A stretch of 64,000 bases of DNA, from assembly GCF_035582795.1 (NCBI RefSeq), contig NC_134366.1, positions 29,125,661 through 29,189,660 of the forward strand, written 5' to 3'. Within the stretch, counting starts at the first letter, position 1. The number at the start of each line of letters is the position of its first letter. The notes under the pieces were generated by a model. The model saw nothing but the letters and a program-made list of their open reading frames with translations. It searched no databases and was not told the origin of the DNA. Below are positions 25,601-40,600 of this stretch, one piece after another. This DNA is from Mycteria americana. Lineage: Eukaryota > Chordata > Aves > Ciconiiformes > Ciconiidae. The position numbers and the translations under genes are program-made.

Positions 25601-28600
25601 GGTACTGAAATTGCTGCAGCTTTCAGAAAGCAAGGCAAAGTCAGACATACATCCTGAGAAAATATTCATGCTCTGTCACTCATTGCATTTCTGTAACAGG
25701 CTGGTAATAGCAATGTTTCTCCATTCAGATATTAATTTATTCAAAACGGCAGTGAAGACTTCTGTTAATCTCTGCTAAGGAAATCACAGAAGAAGTTACA
25801 AAGGCATATCTATTTTTAACTGAAGTTAAAGTGAAGAAATATACACAGTGTTTCTCCTCATTGCCTTTGTAAAAATAATTGATGGATACACCTATAATAA
25901 AGAAATTCAGGCATGCATTGAATTTCTTTTCTTACCAGTATGTCTTTTTTGAATTATAAATCACTTTAGTGGAGGGAGGAAAAAATTGCCCAGATGTTGC
26001 ATGCTGGCTGCTTATAGAATTAACTTTTTGTTTTCATGTTTCTTTCCTAATGGTTTTACTAATGAAATGAATTGGATTCAATTTCATTGAGCAAAAATTG
26101 CAAACATAAAATTCACATTTAACATATTTTCCACCACAAAAGAATCTCTTGGAAACAGAATAGATATAAGCAGAAGAAATGCATCATTTAACTCATTTAT
26201 CAGCCTGATAGTTCTGTTCAATTTCCAGCTGTAATCTCATAAAGTTTAGCTGCAAATGCAATTTTCATCTAGTTAGTATTCCTTCCTAATCTGGTTGGCA
26301 GAAGTGGATGGTCAGTGCCCATGTTTTTACGCTTGATTTCTCCTGCAGTTGCACCAATGTAAATCAATAACTGATGAAGATATTTTGGTGTCTAAGAAAT
26401 CAGAGTCTGACAGCCAGCATCACAAAAGCGCACGAAAGCTTCAACACAGCATTGTACCAACCTTGGGACCAACCGTTCCGCTTCCCCGTGGCCCTGGGGG
26501 ACCAGGATAGCCTCTCATTCCACGGTCTCCCTGAAAATAGTCACAGAAATGACAGTAATTTATCACCTGTTAACTGTTACATCTTTCATCCACTTACGAA
26601 GCAGTCAGTCAAACTACTGAGTTTAAAAAACAAAACAAATGTTACATACATAAACAGTTGCTTTATAGATAGATATAAAAAAAAAGCCCAAAACGTAGGC
26701 ACCCACATTATTTAAGCTCTAGGTGAAGAACATTATTCCCCAAGCAAAGGTCCACATGATCAAAATCACCAACAGAGTTAGGACTCTAATTTGCAAACTT
26801 TTCAGCTACAGAAGAAAAAGAAAAGCAAACTCATTTGGAAAAAACACCATTTTTCCATCATGTTCTGCAGGGGCTTAACAGGATGGACAGGGAGCTTATT
26901 AGTGGGACACAGCAGGGATCATGCCCTTTACTGATACTGTGCTTGTTCTGAAACTAGAAACATTTAATTTCCAGAACTGTCAAACTAATGTGTTTATGAA
27001 AACTAAATTAATTTTAATAGCATTGATATAGAAGAACAAAAAGAACAGCACCTTCTTTGTTTTCTTAAAAAGTCTTAATGCATGTATGTTTAGCTTGATT
27101 TCTTAAGGAAATGAGGGTTAAGTGATGCTCTGCCTGTGTTTCTGCTTGTCTGTGTTAGTCCTCATTTTTCTCTCAGTATATTTCGCGCTCATCAGCTGAT
27201 TTCAGCCAAATTCATCAGAAATGTAGAGGCCCGGAGCATACTCGTTTTTGACAGTTTTGGTGATAATTGGAGGCTGGGTAAAGGAGAGAGATTCAATTTA
27301 TGCTTTCAGTGGGGAAGATAAACCGGAGGGGGCTCATCCCTTAACCAGCAGGCAGACAGAGGCAGCAGCTGGCTGGCCAGGGGGAATGCGGGTAACGCTG
27401 AGCCCAGTGCCACCCCTCGTGCTGCAGACAAGCCCAGCAAAGGAGATGGGGCTCAGGGGACACTACTGGTGAAGGCACAGGGATATAAGAGGCAGTTTTG
27501 TTTTCTTCAGTCCATAATTGTACAAATGAGGGAAGAGGCACACATTCAGCACACGATCACTAGAAAACTCCCATCAGTTTGAAAAGAAAAAAGAAATCTG
27601 TAACTGGTAAGTTATAGATGCAGAAAATTCTGAATCAGGTTCAGCATATGTCCCTAAACCTATGCCTGTGCAGGCAAGTGCAAAAGAAAGAACTGTTCTG
27701 ATAAGCTATTGATCATCCAATATATTAACAACAGAGCCAAGAAGAAATTGTATTTCTTGACAAAATAAAACATTTCATTATAAAAAACTCTTAATTGTAA
27801 TTGTTTTTGCACTCAGAAAAGCTGTAGAACTGGCTGTGCTTGCAGAGGGAGCATTCTAACTACGAGAGAGGTGCAAGTATGAATCACACAAATCACAGGT
27901 GACACTTGAGTTGTGGTAGGTGAAAAGAAACAACATATCAAACTGATTAAAAAGGAAGGAAAGAAAAGTACAGAATCTTTTACTGACTTCCTTTACTTTC
28001 CAGGAGGAATGTGTGCAGTCATTATAACGTCTGCTTTTAGGTGAAATGCCCAAGGTTCAATCTCCAGCGAGAGATCGCTCCAGTCTGTGTTTTTTTATAT
28101 ATGGCTATGATATTCTCATTCTAAGTCCCAACCTATGTGCTATTTATGTAAATATATTAGGGCCCAAACTATGCTCACGTTTGATGGGTTTGGAGAGGTG
28201 GGAACTCTGAATCCAAAGGCTAAGGCTTAGACTGCGCTTATAATGCTTTCCTTCCTCATGTAGTATTTGGCTTCTGAATTTATTTTAAATTCCTCTTTCT
28301 TCCAAAGCACTGGAGACTGGCCAGTTTGAGTCAGGACATAGGCATGGATGCTCTTAGCTTTAAATTGGTGTGTCAAGCTGACTGGGTTAAACTGATTACC
28401 ATGTTCAGTCAGGAGGAAATTTCTCCCTCAGATTTCATCAGAGGGGAGTGTGTTGTTTTCATCTAGTCTGGTTGGAAAAGGGAAATAAAGAGTGAGCTAC
28501 TCTCTCTAGTAATGTTCTTCTTCAGATGACTTGAGGCTTTTATATCCCTTCTAATGCTTCCCTGCTAATGCAAAGAGCCAGGACATTGGCAATGCCCTTG

Positions 28601-31600
28601 AACTTTTTGCCTTTTTTTCCCCCCAAATTCTAGCTATAAACTCTTTAAAGATTACAATCTTAAGTACTTAAATGTTGTAGCACTTAAGTCTGGTACAGTG
28701 CTGGGAAATGCCCCTCTGCAGTGGGATGAATGGTAGATATTCCTCATCTTTTAAAACATGCCCAGTTTCTCAATTCCTCCTGCAATGCATTTTCTTATAA
28801 TTAGCTTGAGATTGTCATATTACTAGGAAACACTGAGAGTCTAGGCAAATGTATTCATCTTCCTATTTAGTTCCATCTATTATCAAAGGAATAATTACTG
28901 GTCCTCAGTGTCCCCTCAAACCATAATACAACCTTTAAGCTGTTTGTAGGACAACTCTTCATGAGCAGAAGTTGCGCAGAGCAGCCAAAGCTCTCCCTGC
29001 CCAAGCCTCCCTCTGAAACCTGCCAGAGGTGCCAGAGCTAAGAGGTGGATATACAGATAAAACTTTGCATTATAAGGATTTTTTAGGAGATCCTGGGCTG
29101 CTGTGGCCTGTGAAACAGCCTGTAAGCCGCTGTGATGGAAGCTGAATGGGAGGTTACCAAACAAGTAAATGATCCCTTATGGTCCAGTATCCAATTTATC
29201 TACAACCTGCTCTTAGACCAGCCCTGACCAAAAAGAGTGTAAGGGTGACTTGAAGTCATCTGCCTCTTCCTCCCATGGGTAACACATTCTTACACAGGGT
29301 CGTTGCAGGTGAAGGATCGAATTTTAGCCTCACATGCTTAGTTAATACCAGATGTCTCACTGAAAAGCTCTTTTGTAGAGCTTTATAGTAATCCTCAAAG
29401 TTTCTGTATTCCTTGGCTTAGAGAAAAAGACTTTTATTTTGCTTTATGAGTTGCGAAGTGGAGCAGTTCTTTTTTCTAAGGTGTGACACTAAACTGTCCT
29501 CCAGGGAATTCATTTCAAGAAGGATTAGTACTATTCTTTGATGAGGTCTAATTTATTTCCTGTATTGTGCTTGTAGACAAGCTTGTCACCAACAGCAAAA
29601 CAGTAAACTAGAAAAACACCACTGAAACAAGAAATAAAGAGCTGAGTCAAGATAGTGTAAAGTATGGGATTCCAATGTCTATTCTGTACCACTTGTTCAA
29701 GAAAATTCACTAAATGACCTACTGGTCACCTGAAAAATAAATCTTGGCTTGCAAATATATACACCTCATTTACTGTGAAGCACGTATATTTGATCCTGAA
29801 ACATACAACAGACACTGCAATACTCTCTTTAGTGAGAGCTAATGGATATAACAGTATTTGTAAGAGTAATGTATTAAAAAAAAAGACATTGCATCTCTAC
29901 TTTCCACATTTTAGTTCAAATAGACAGGGTCCAAGCTGCAAAAGTTATTTATACTGCAACTGGATCCAGCCCAAATGTTCACGCACTAGGGACTATGCTG
30001 GGGTTTTAATAATCCTTCTGCTATCCAGTTACTGAGAATGAAGCTTGCTTTATTTCTAGTGCTGGGCTCTTGCTCTCGAATGTCTGTAACCCACCTCCTA
30101 GTTGGCAACAGTGCTTTTAAATCAATTTTTTATTATATTCTGACATTATGTGCTTCTGTTTTAATGCTACAGAAAATAGGGTGCTGCCAGGATTGAATGC
30201 ATCCCACATGTTCCAATTTTGTTTTCATGTGAATCTGACCTCTGATACATAAAATTCCTATCTAGCAGCGTGCACATATGTGAGCCATTTCTGAAAGTGC
30301 GGAGAACAGAGCTCTGATTCAGCTGAGTGGAACATTCCTATATAATGATACTCAGAGGAATTTCAAATTAACTAGTGTGTAAATTTATGAGTCTCTTTTA
30401 TCAAATAAATGTTCTTTTTTATACACAGAGATTGTTGCTGTTCTTCTTATATTCGGTTTTTTTATGTGTAAGGGATGAGAGGTGCACTTACATTTTATTT
30501 GAAAAAACAGAAGATTGTCCATTTTATGAACTAAGTTCTGGGGGAATTTTTGCAATTCAAGTGAATTGTTTTTCCTTGTGGCACCTTTGCTACCAGAAGT
30601 TATGTAGAGACTAAGGATTCAAAACTTTGTATAAGCAAACAGCAGCAAAAAATCAGGGAGGGAGAAGAGATGTTTATATACTTAGTTTCTTTTTTTCCAG
30701 TGTACTCTACACCATGTCTAGTGTGGATGCACAGAACTAAATCACAGATGTGACTACCTATTTGGATAATGCATGCTTTGGTGCAGCAGTCACACACTGC
30801 AAAAGCTACAGCTGCTCACCATTTATAGAAGCAACATGCATTTGCCCCCATAGGATTAATGCACCAATCTAGGTGCATCATAAGAAAGAAACTTACCTAT
30901 TTTAAAGTAAAAAATACAAATTAAATTCTTATCAGATGTTTTTAACTCTTGATTTTTTTTAATTTTCTGACAGAAACTGTTAGATAAGGACTACTCTGAG
31001 CAGCTAGATTTGATGGGCAGAATCGCACTGCAACACAATCAAACCTGTAGATCCACACAAAACTTTTCACACAAAATTTGACGTGAGCATTTTTTGCCCT
31101 AATTGTGTCGTGTTACTTGCGAAGACAGCTACTCTACAGGGTTCTTCTTAATACAACTTCTCCTAGAACAAGATGCCTGTTCTCCATAACCCATGGGATG
31201 GTGCATTCTGAATCTACCCCACGACTGGTTATTATGAGTAGAAAACTCTGCTTGATAGGCAGCTTCTAACTCTATGTGTCCATCAACAAATAGTGCTACA
31301 GGCCCAATAGCAGTGAATTTGGACCCTGATGTTTACACTGTACGCAATGTGAGGAGACCTGCCTGGTCTGCTCCTGTGGACTGATCACCCGCTGGGGTTA
31401 GCAGTACATTAAGAGCACTTCCAGACCAGACCATCTAGTTTAGCTTCATCTGAAGGAAATCCATTTCCTGGGTTGTGGGGCTGCTCAGACCTCTTTTTGG
31501 TCTGGAACCCAAAGCACGGTAAATGGGTCTCCTGGGAGATTCACTCCAACAGCACATTTCCGATCCAGCCTAAAACACTCAGGCAGATCACCCGAGAAGA

Positions 31601-34600
31601 CCCTGAGTTTGTACGTGTAGCTGCCTGAACGAGACTGACTGCATGTGCTGAGGTCTTGCACCTTAGGTATCACACCCAGCTCCCACAACCACAGGAGGCC
31701 CTGTTCTATTAACCTGAAAACACAGCTTCATTTGTATCCATGTTTTTCAACAATTTGGTTCTTAGAATCAAGCTACCTAATTCTGACAATTCTTGTAGCA
31801 ATGGAGATGACTTGACGGACATGAGCACTTTTAATGCTTTTAATTTACATGACAACCCTGAGCTGACCTGAAATTGTCAGAAAACACATGTGAATAGTGA
31901 TAAAAATTTATCAGTTTGCCTTTGCCTAATCTTTTTCTGGCTTCTTTATAGATAATGAGTTAGCATAAGAGTTTCTATTACTAAATACTCCATTATACTA
32001 TTTCCTGTTGTAATTAAATACTATTAAATGATAAGAGCCTCACCTCTTGGTCACAGCTATTTCACTTTTGCTCAGTCAAATTCAGGTTGAAGTAATGGGC
32101 CTTTTGCCAAATTTATTATTAATTGGCAATGTTCAACTAACACAACGCAGGTCATATTCCTCCACAAAAAGATACTACCAGTAAACCTCCTTTACTAGTA
32201 CCATGAATATACTTCAGCCCACAGATCTGGAGGGGTGGTAATACTTCTTATGCCGTTCATGGGTGAAGAAGAGACTGACAAGTAAGGATTTGATGTCTTT
32301 ATAAAGGAGTATGAACAACTCACTTCAATGATTTACATCACTTAGAGCTGAAAGTGAAAACTGTAAGTACTATAATAGCTAATCTATGATTTAATTAAAT
32401 ATATATGTTATTATATCACAAGACTTACAGTGGTTTAAGAATAACTGTGATAAAAAGACTAGATCCCATGTTCTCCACTGCAAAAACTGGATGTATTTTC
32501 TTTTACTTTACAGCTTTTACCTCCTCCCCTCTAATGCGTTTTATGATACCATATTGTACTTCCATCATTCATGATCTGGGTTCAAACTTTCCTAATAATT
32601 ATACAGCCAAAGAATTGCTTGTCCCGGCAATTACATGAACTCATGATTGTAAGAACAAAAGGGACTTGTGACCCACTTTTTGATCTCTCATATAAGGCAG
32701 GCACTATGATTTTTCTAAGTGCATTTCTGTATACCTTGTATATTTGTGATACTTTTCAGAAACACAACCACAAACGCTGATTTTAAAAATTCCAGTTGTG
32801 AGAAATTGCACTGCAATTATTCTAGTGGTTTCCTTTCACTTAAAAAAATAATAAAATCTTTTATTTCCATTTTGGATTTTACTCAGATTTCTTTATATTG
32901 AACCCCTATATTTCCACTGAAATTCTGATTTATATTTCTGGGGTTTGTAATCTTTCAGTCATGGCATCACAGTGGGAGATCACCTTATTTGATGACCTCA
33001 CATGACCTTCCAATTCCTTTTCTTTGGGAAACACTACTTTCCAGAATTATGCATTTAGGAAGGGAGGGGGAATTCCAGACATAATGATGCCCCTAGACAT
33101 TCTGTAGTCATAAGTTACATTTTGATCAATATCTGCCTTAATAATTTCATACAAGATTCTAGGGTTTTAATGAAATGTTCTTCTGTAGCACCAAGAAAAA
33201 TGTCTTATAAGACTGTATTATATCAAGTCTGGTATCTCTATTTGGAAAAGATACAATCTCTAAAAAAATGTTGTTAGTTTAGCCGTATGTATTTTCTGTA
33301 AGTCTATATTGAGTAACATAATTGAAATTACTTTTAGTTATTTAGTAGTTTGTGTCATGGGCCAGACCTTGCATTACTTTATGTGAAATGTCTTGTATTG
33401 ATAAGCAGTAATTCAGAATAGGAGCACAAAGCCAGGCTTCCCAGATCCCATTGTCAGGCCATTCTATGGTCATTCTAAGGTCAGATCATTCTAAGGATGA
33501 ATGTCCTTCAGTTTTTCCTTTACTGTGGATATGTTTTTAAGAGGTTATTGTTGTTGTTTATTTTAAATGGGAATTCTCATGTTCTGGGAACTGAAGTTGA
33601 AAGTTCCTTCTGTTTGGGAAAAAACTTATTTGGGCGATATTTATTTTACTTTCTCCTGCAACAGGCTGCCTGTTTCCTATTTCACATATGTAACGAGGAA
33701 ATCATTAATAAAACCACTCTGTGGGATATTTTAAAGCAATTTATTGTATTATTTTAGTCTTAAGTCTCTTTTTTCCAACTTTTTATAACATAGTAGTTAC
33801 AATCCAACTTTTTAGGTGCATTACATACTGCTTAACTTTATAACACTTTAGCTATTCTGTGTTTTATGAAAAAAACTTGGAAGTGTTTCAGTGTTGTATT
33901 TCTAATCCCTTTATCAGTTTTGTTTTGGTTTTTTTTTTTGCTGCCGACTTTTGCCTCTAAACTAATATTAATTTTAGATGAAGGTTTATAGCCTTCTCTT
34001 AGGAATCCATTTCTAGGAACTTTAAAAACATCTCACTAGTTCCATGTAACCGACATTTCCCCTGACTCCTTTGGGGCTTTGTCCCTCGCACTTGTGTAGG
34101 AGGAAGGAAGTGCGTAATTATTAGGCAATACTCTGCCTCTTCCGACTTCCGCATGGAAACTCCAGCATCTAGAAATATCCTGGGTCTTTGAATGTATGGA
34201 AAAACCTGCAGATTTGCATCAAATGTGGGGATAAAGCAAGAACTGGTTTGTGTCTATCATGGTAGAAAAGTCTATTGCAAGCTTTTCTTCTAACTGAAAT
34301 GGAAAGTGGGAGATGAGATCGCAGCACTTTGTCATATATATGCCATTCTAATCTAATGCATTTTTCGGATGATGTTTGTCTACCTTGTCTACTAGTCAGA
34401 TGCATGTACTACCATTGTACAAGTACCTTTGGTCCAGCATCTCCCACGCCTTTTGGGCCTGCTGGTCCTGGGGGGCCTGCTGGTCCTGGAGGTCCCTGGT
34501 GCAGCAGAGGAATAAAGCATAGCATGTCAGTAGTTGTCCTAAAGGAAGAGTACTTGTGTTCTTCAACAAAGAAGAGAATTTCAGCAATAGTTACTAATCT

Positions 34601-37600
34601 CTCTGGTTTTGCTGTAGTTTGTCAAATTCTTCACATTTCTGATGTGTACTGAGCAACAGTCATCCTCAGTCCCAGGTGGAAACCTGAAAAGACTACCAGA
34701 GTGGTAGAAAAAAAGTCCAGCTCTTGACTTAAGATTATCAGAGTTGTTCTCAGCTCAGAGAACCAGTGAGAAAGCAGACATTGTTCCATGATTCATACAC
34801 TGCAGACATTACACATCTGGGATACCAGAGCTAACCCATCTAGATTTGGGGGTTGGGTAACGCTAACATACTTTAGTGTATTTGTGTTCAATATTCTGTT
34901 CTCCTGAACTCCTCGCTCAATGCATCACAGCCCCTTCAGCTGCCCTTCATACCGTTGGAGGCATCCTCAGCCTCCCTTTCAGCATTCATAGGGCAGGTGT
35001 CTTTGCCCCATCATGCTACGGAGACTTAGCTACATAAATCTTGTTCATGTCTGCCAGTGGTTTACGAAGTTGGTCTTCCAGATCATGGGGTGTGGAAAGG
35101 TGGCCCGAGAAGGGGAAAGATGCATGCTACAGCACAACAGAACCTTCACACATTTCAAGGACGTGTACTCTTGTGGCAGGGAGAAACACAACCAGCTTTT
35201 CCTGAAGCCTGAGACTGAATTACAGAGAAGCATGACTCTTATGGAAGTTGCACATGGGAATCCTACCATAAACATGATTTCAGGAATACTACTGCAGAGC
35301 AAAGCTCTTTTTTATTGTTTTCATTTTTGTTTTAGTATTTTTTTTTTTTTTTACTAATCAATGGTTACCAAACCAGGCTTCTCTTGAATTCTTTGATTAA
35401 TTAGAAATGAAAAGTTTTCAGCTTCTCACTGACCTCTTTAATTCTGTATCTACCAATACTTCTTTTTCATATAGTTTAAACAGATATCTTAACTTGTAAA
35501 GCTTAAAACGTCAGTTCCTATGAGGCATTTTAAGGCCTACTAAAAGTTCATCAGTCATCTATGTGCATCACTGCCTTCTTCATGATTGCTTTTGCATTTG
35601 CTTTTCATTTTTATTTGGGATGACAGTAGGATTTTTTAATTTGTTTGCATGTACGCTGTTTAGTGGGTCTGGGTCTGTTACTGGCACTCCTTGACCCTCC
35701 AAGGAGTCTTGAGCCGGTCTAGTGTTCCTGCGTACTGTGGAATGCGTCAGGTACACGGCATTACACCAGGAATTCTGAGTGAATGCCCTCTGAACTAACT
35801 CTGATCCCAAAGGATCTTCCCAGGATCAGTTTGAATGCTAGGAAATTGGAGCTGAGCTGTGACTTATTTGGAAGCACTCAGGTCCCACCTCAGTGTATTT
35901 GGGAGTGCCTTTGTGGTTGTAGTTTGAAATAAAGCTGGATTACAGACATAAAGAAAACAGTGCTAATGGAAGTTTGACATGTGGTGGTTGAAGGATGGCA
36001 ACAGTATTTTCACTTTCCAGCGAAAGTTTGGTCAAACATGTCTGTGTGGCTTTGGATGACTGAAATTTAGGATGATATGCCCTTGTAATGGAAACTGCCA
36101 GCTGGAATACCCAGGCATTAACCCCCTCTGGAGCTAACCATCAGAAAAGCAAGGTGGGGGGGGGGGAATCTTCAGAAAAGAGGATTTAACCCCCCAATAT
36201 GAAAAGCAGCTGAAAAACCAAGGAATTGAAGGCTGCAAGATTTGGCCAAGCAGATGTTATTAGACATGGTGAACAAAGAACAGCAAAGAAAATGGAGGGA
36301 GGGAAGGAGGGAAGGAAAAGAATTCAAAGCAGTGATTATATTAAACATGTATGAGCAGCCATGAAGATTTTTATGAAATTACATGGTACCCCTTTCATGA
36401 TGCTGAAATGAGAACAGTTTATATCCAGTTCCGACTGCCTGTAGAACTGGCACTGTATCTAGGACAGGAAAGGACTTCAAAATATATATGAAATATTTAA
36501 ATTAGCTAAAGGATGAAAGAGACTTAACTAACTTGCACTTAGTTAAGTAACTAAATATTGAGTTATCACACAGTAATTTGTTTTTTTGGTAGAACACAAA
36601 GTACAGAATTAAAATTGTACTTACAGCTTCACCTTTGTGGCCATCGCCTTTTGCTCCACGCGGTCCAGGTAGTCCAGGTAGTCCCCGGTTACCCTAAATA
36701 AAAAATAGTAAGTCAGGCATCATGTGAGTAACTGGATCATCACAATGTAACAAATATTAACAAATATGTAAGGAAACTATTTAATATCCTTTTGGAGATA
36801 TAGAATAGCAGTTACCACCTCTTGAAATTTGTTTGCAAAGCTCACAAATTTTTGTGCTTTTTTATTGTTGCTTCAGTTGATCAAATTAAGATTTCAGAAG
36901 CACAGGAGTTCTCATTAGGAAATTATTAATTTCTGGATTTGTAGTTGCAGAGAGAAATCTTCAGAACATTGACTTTATCTTCAGCCAATACAGAGTTAAA
37001 TTTATTTTTAAAAAGTTAAACTTTATTTTTAAAAAGTTAAACTTTTATGACTTTGGGGGTAAGTCCTGACATTTGAACAATGAATTTGATCATTGTTCAT
37101 TTGAACAATGAACAATACTGAAACATAATATGCCAGCATTAAGTTATCATATGTTGCATATTTTGCGCTTCCAGGTAATCACGTTGGTTCTCTCATACAG
37201 TAGAGCAAAACTGCATTCTACAAGGGAAAGAAGTAAAAGAAAGAAATACAACCATGTATAAGAAATATATAATTTCTCTTAGCTTAGCCTAAAATGTTCT
37301 GTATCAGGAGACAATCACTCCTTCTGTTGACTCTTCCACTGACTCCCACTAAAGATTTGTGCATTTGCAAAACCTCAATGCTTCCTTTCATGACCAGAAG
37401 AGAAGCAAATAGCAATATTTTCCTTTTCCCTCATTCCAGTGATGGTTTTCATGACATTTAATGAGAAAATTAACTGAGCTTGCAATAGACTGTTCTTCAC
37501 AGAACCAAGAAAGAAAACATGTTACTTTGAGGTATCCCTCAAGATACGCTGGCAGTCTGTACTGCAGATGTTTACATGACAGCACCACCAATTGGAAATC

Positions 37601-40600
37601 TTTACTGGTACTTGTAGGTCACACATCCACCCCACTCCTAAGCACAGTATGTATATGGCCATACAGGGAGAAGTGTACACCCTTCACTCAGTCCCACAGA
37701 ACCAAGGAATGTAAATGGACTCTCCTGTAGATTGGTGGAGGGTCAGTTGTTAATATACATACAGATAACATACCCTGAAGAATAATTACATACAAATAGC
37801 AAATATTTCCCTGTCTATTCCAGTAAAAATAAATAGCTAGAAAAAAGAAACTACAAATGACTGAAAACTGCTGTTTCATCAGTGCATTGTGCCTGGAAAT
37901 TTCTGCAATAACATAATGCTTCAAGAAACCATGAATGGAGTCCTGATAGCAGCCCAGATCTCAGCAGCTGGTCTGTCTGAATACAATGTCCATCACTGGA
38001 GAACAAACTGACTCATATTCTAGTTAGATATCCAACAAAAACAGACTTCGGGTCCAAATTTCCTGTCCCATGAACATCTCCACCATAGACACAAGCAATC
38101 AGACCTTCTTAACCAATTTAGCCCTGTCAAGGAAAAATGAAAGAGCTGCTTTGGCTCTCCTAAAGATATACATCACAGGTTTAGGTCAGGAGGTAAGGGA
38201 ACCTCTTAAGACAAGGTAGACTCAACATTCTAATTAAGATGAAACCCTGAAATCACTTCAAGATGGAATTTGGGATAATGATGCAAGCATGCCTTATGCT
38301 TAAAGAAAACTGTACATCATAGTTCACTCCTGTATGAATCTCTCCTATTCTCCAGTCCAAAGGGATAGTTTCACTGGAAGACTTTAAACACAACCTGACC
38401 ACCAGATTCAAACTGCATCAGCCCTGGAAGATGTTCTTCATGTTTCCTAATTTTCAAATGATGGAATTCTGATTCAGTTCTGTGAAAATTTAACCAATGA
38501 GTGTACTTCTAGTTCATAAATAGCTTTATAAAGGAAAGCCAATTTTACCTCTTTCTCATTCTTAATATACATAGTTCTTAAATTGTGGATAAAATGAGAA
38601 ATGTTTTAGAAATGCTTAATAATTTTTTTTTTAACAAGAAAGGAAACCATGGATCATGCGTTCATCTCTATTTTTACTTCTAATTCCACTACAGTAAAAA
38701 AATGGCCAAACAGATGTTTTCATTTAATCTTAGCAGACCGTTGTACATACCAAATACATGTTACCACATTCTGCTCTGTAAGAATTGGGATTTTGTCAAC
38801 TGGCTGGTTTTGCCATTAGTAACACAGCTATAAATCTACTTTAGTCAAATGTATGGCCAAATCTGCTATAAGAAACAGTTCTCTAGTCCAGATTACTTAG
38901 TTCTGATTTTTTTAATAGCTGCATCAAAAATAGACAAGAGATGGCCCAGGAGCAATTCTGTGACTACTGCTTCCCACAGTTTTGTGGGGTCTGGAAAAGA
39001 CAATCACAGTGACTCACTCTAAGTCAGTGCACTGGCAACAAGGCAAGTGCCATTGATGTCAAAAATGGCACACTGAATTAATTCATCTACTTTGCCAACC
39101 TTTCCAGGGCAGGTTTTAAAGTAATTTTCTGAAGCAGTAATATAGAGATAGTTGTTTGACACTCTTTCAAAGAAAAAAAAAAAGATAAACAGAATAGAAA
39201 CATAAATCTTGTGTCCACGGTCATTGTTAAGACAAAAAACAACTACCATAATCAATCCCTAAATGATTAAGTATACGACTGGACAATTAAGTCGTGTTCA
39301 TCACTTCTTTTAATAAGAAAAACAGAGTGAAGTAGCATTCTAGATTATAGACAAAGTAAATAAATTTAGAGTTTTTGAAAATTCGAAAATACAAGCTACT
39401 GAATGCTGTGGATCAATATGCTATCCAGCATCCTCTGGTAGGTGTACTGGTAGAAGTCTGTCGAGACAGGAGTAAACCATTATTGGTATTCCTAAGATGT
39501 TATCACACAAAAGTTATTGCATTAAGTTGCTTTACTTTGAACTACATTGTGCTAGGTATACATAAACTAATTGGTCTCTGAATTTGGGTCTATCAACTAT
39601 ATTCCCAAGAAGTGAAACAGTGGAATTGAGTGGAACATTTTATGTGCAGACATGGTTAATTTGGGGGGGGGGGAAGAGGTTTACTCAGAAGGTTCCTGAT
39701 TTCAGTCTGGAAAGGAGATCACGAGAATGGTACCTTTCTCAAACACTGAAGGAAGCCTTCCTGAACTATCCCCTTACCACAAGTGGTAGAAGGCTTATAG
39801 AAAGTTTCAACCCAGATCATGACTGACAGAAGTACAATATGATATCATAAAATGCATTAAAGGGGAGAAGGTGAAAGCTGCCAAGTAAAAGGAAATATAT
39901 CCAGTTTTTGCAGTAGAGGACATGGGATCTGTTCTAGGGACTGCGCTTTTCAGTTTGTTCTTAAATAATGTAGAAAAGTGAGTGGCACTGTTTTCTAACG
40001 TTGCCATATTATTCTGATTAGTTAAATGAAAGCAATTCCAAGGAGTTGAGGAAAAACCCTACTTAAGGGTTTGAGTAATTTGGTGATAAAATATCAGACA
40101 AAATTCCATGCTGATAACTGTAATGCATTATGCAAGCAGAAAAAGCAGTCATAACTTTATGTACGTAAGTCATCCTGAACTACTATTACCACTTAAGAAA
40201 CAGGAGAGACAGAACCATTCTTTGAAAAGGTCACTTCACTGTTCAACAGTGATAAAAACCCATAAATTTCATCCTTTGCAAATTAATATATATCCTTTTC
40301 CTCTAACTTATTTCCCACTGGCAAGAGGATGGTCCTTGGTCTCACCTTATTCTTCCAGCAGCGTTATGTCAACTCACATGTACTACGGAGAAGAATTTTT
40401 CAGTCTCTCACTTTTGCAAAGACTGCAATCTCTGTGTTACCACTGAATCCTCAGTTTTATCTCTGGTCTTTCACTTGTGTGTTGATCTTGCCAGTTAACC
40501 ACTGAAGGCTCAAACAGTGAGCACAGCAATCCTGCTACAGACTACTGTACTCCATTCTTGGTGTTGAAGTTAAAAATGTAAAGGATTAACCAAGTAAATC

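Larger units (their letters stand above)
26531..34426 (-). other. COL28A1 intron (7.9 kb, largest complete one)
   Basis: Contains an inverted-orientation CR1-type fragment (32434-32596) and unclassified GC-richer stretches at about 27320-27470, 28960-29130 and 31450-31700, each with a short open frame. I saw no collagen exon despite the length. Confidence 0.7.

Noticed and set aside
40108..40446. Plus-strand 112-codon frame that looked like a gene
   Set aside because: Its first half matches decayed CR1 reverse transcriptase in shifting frames; the rest is chance.
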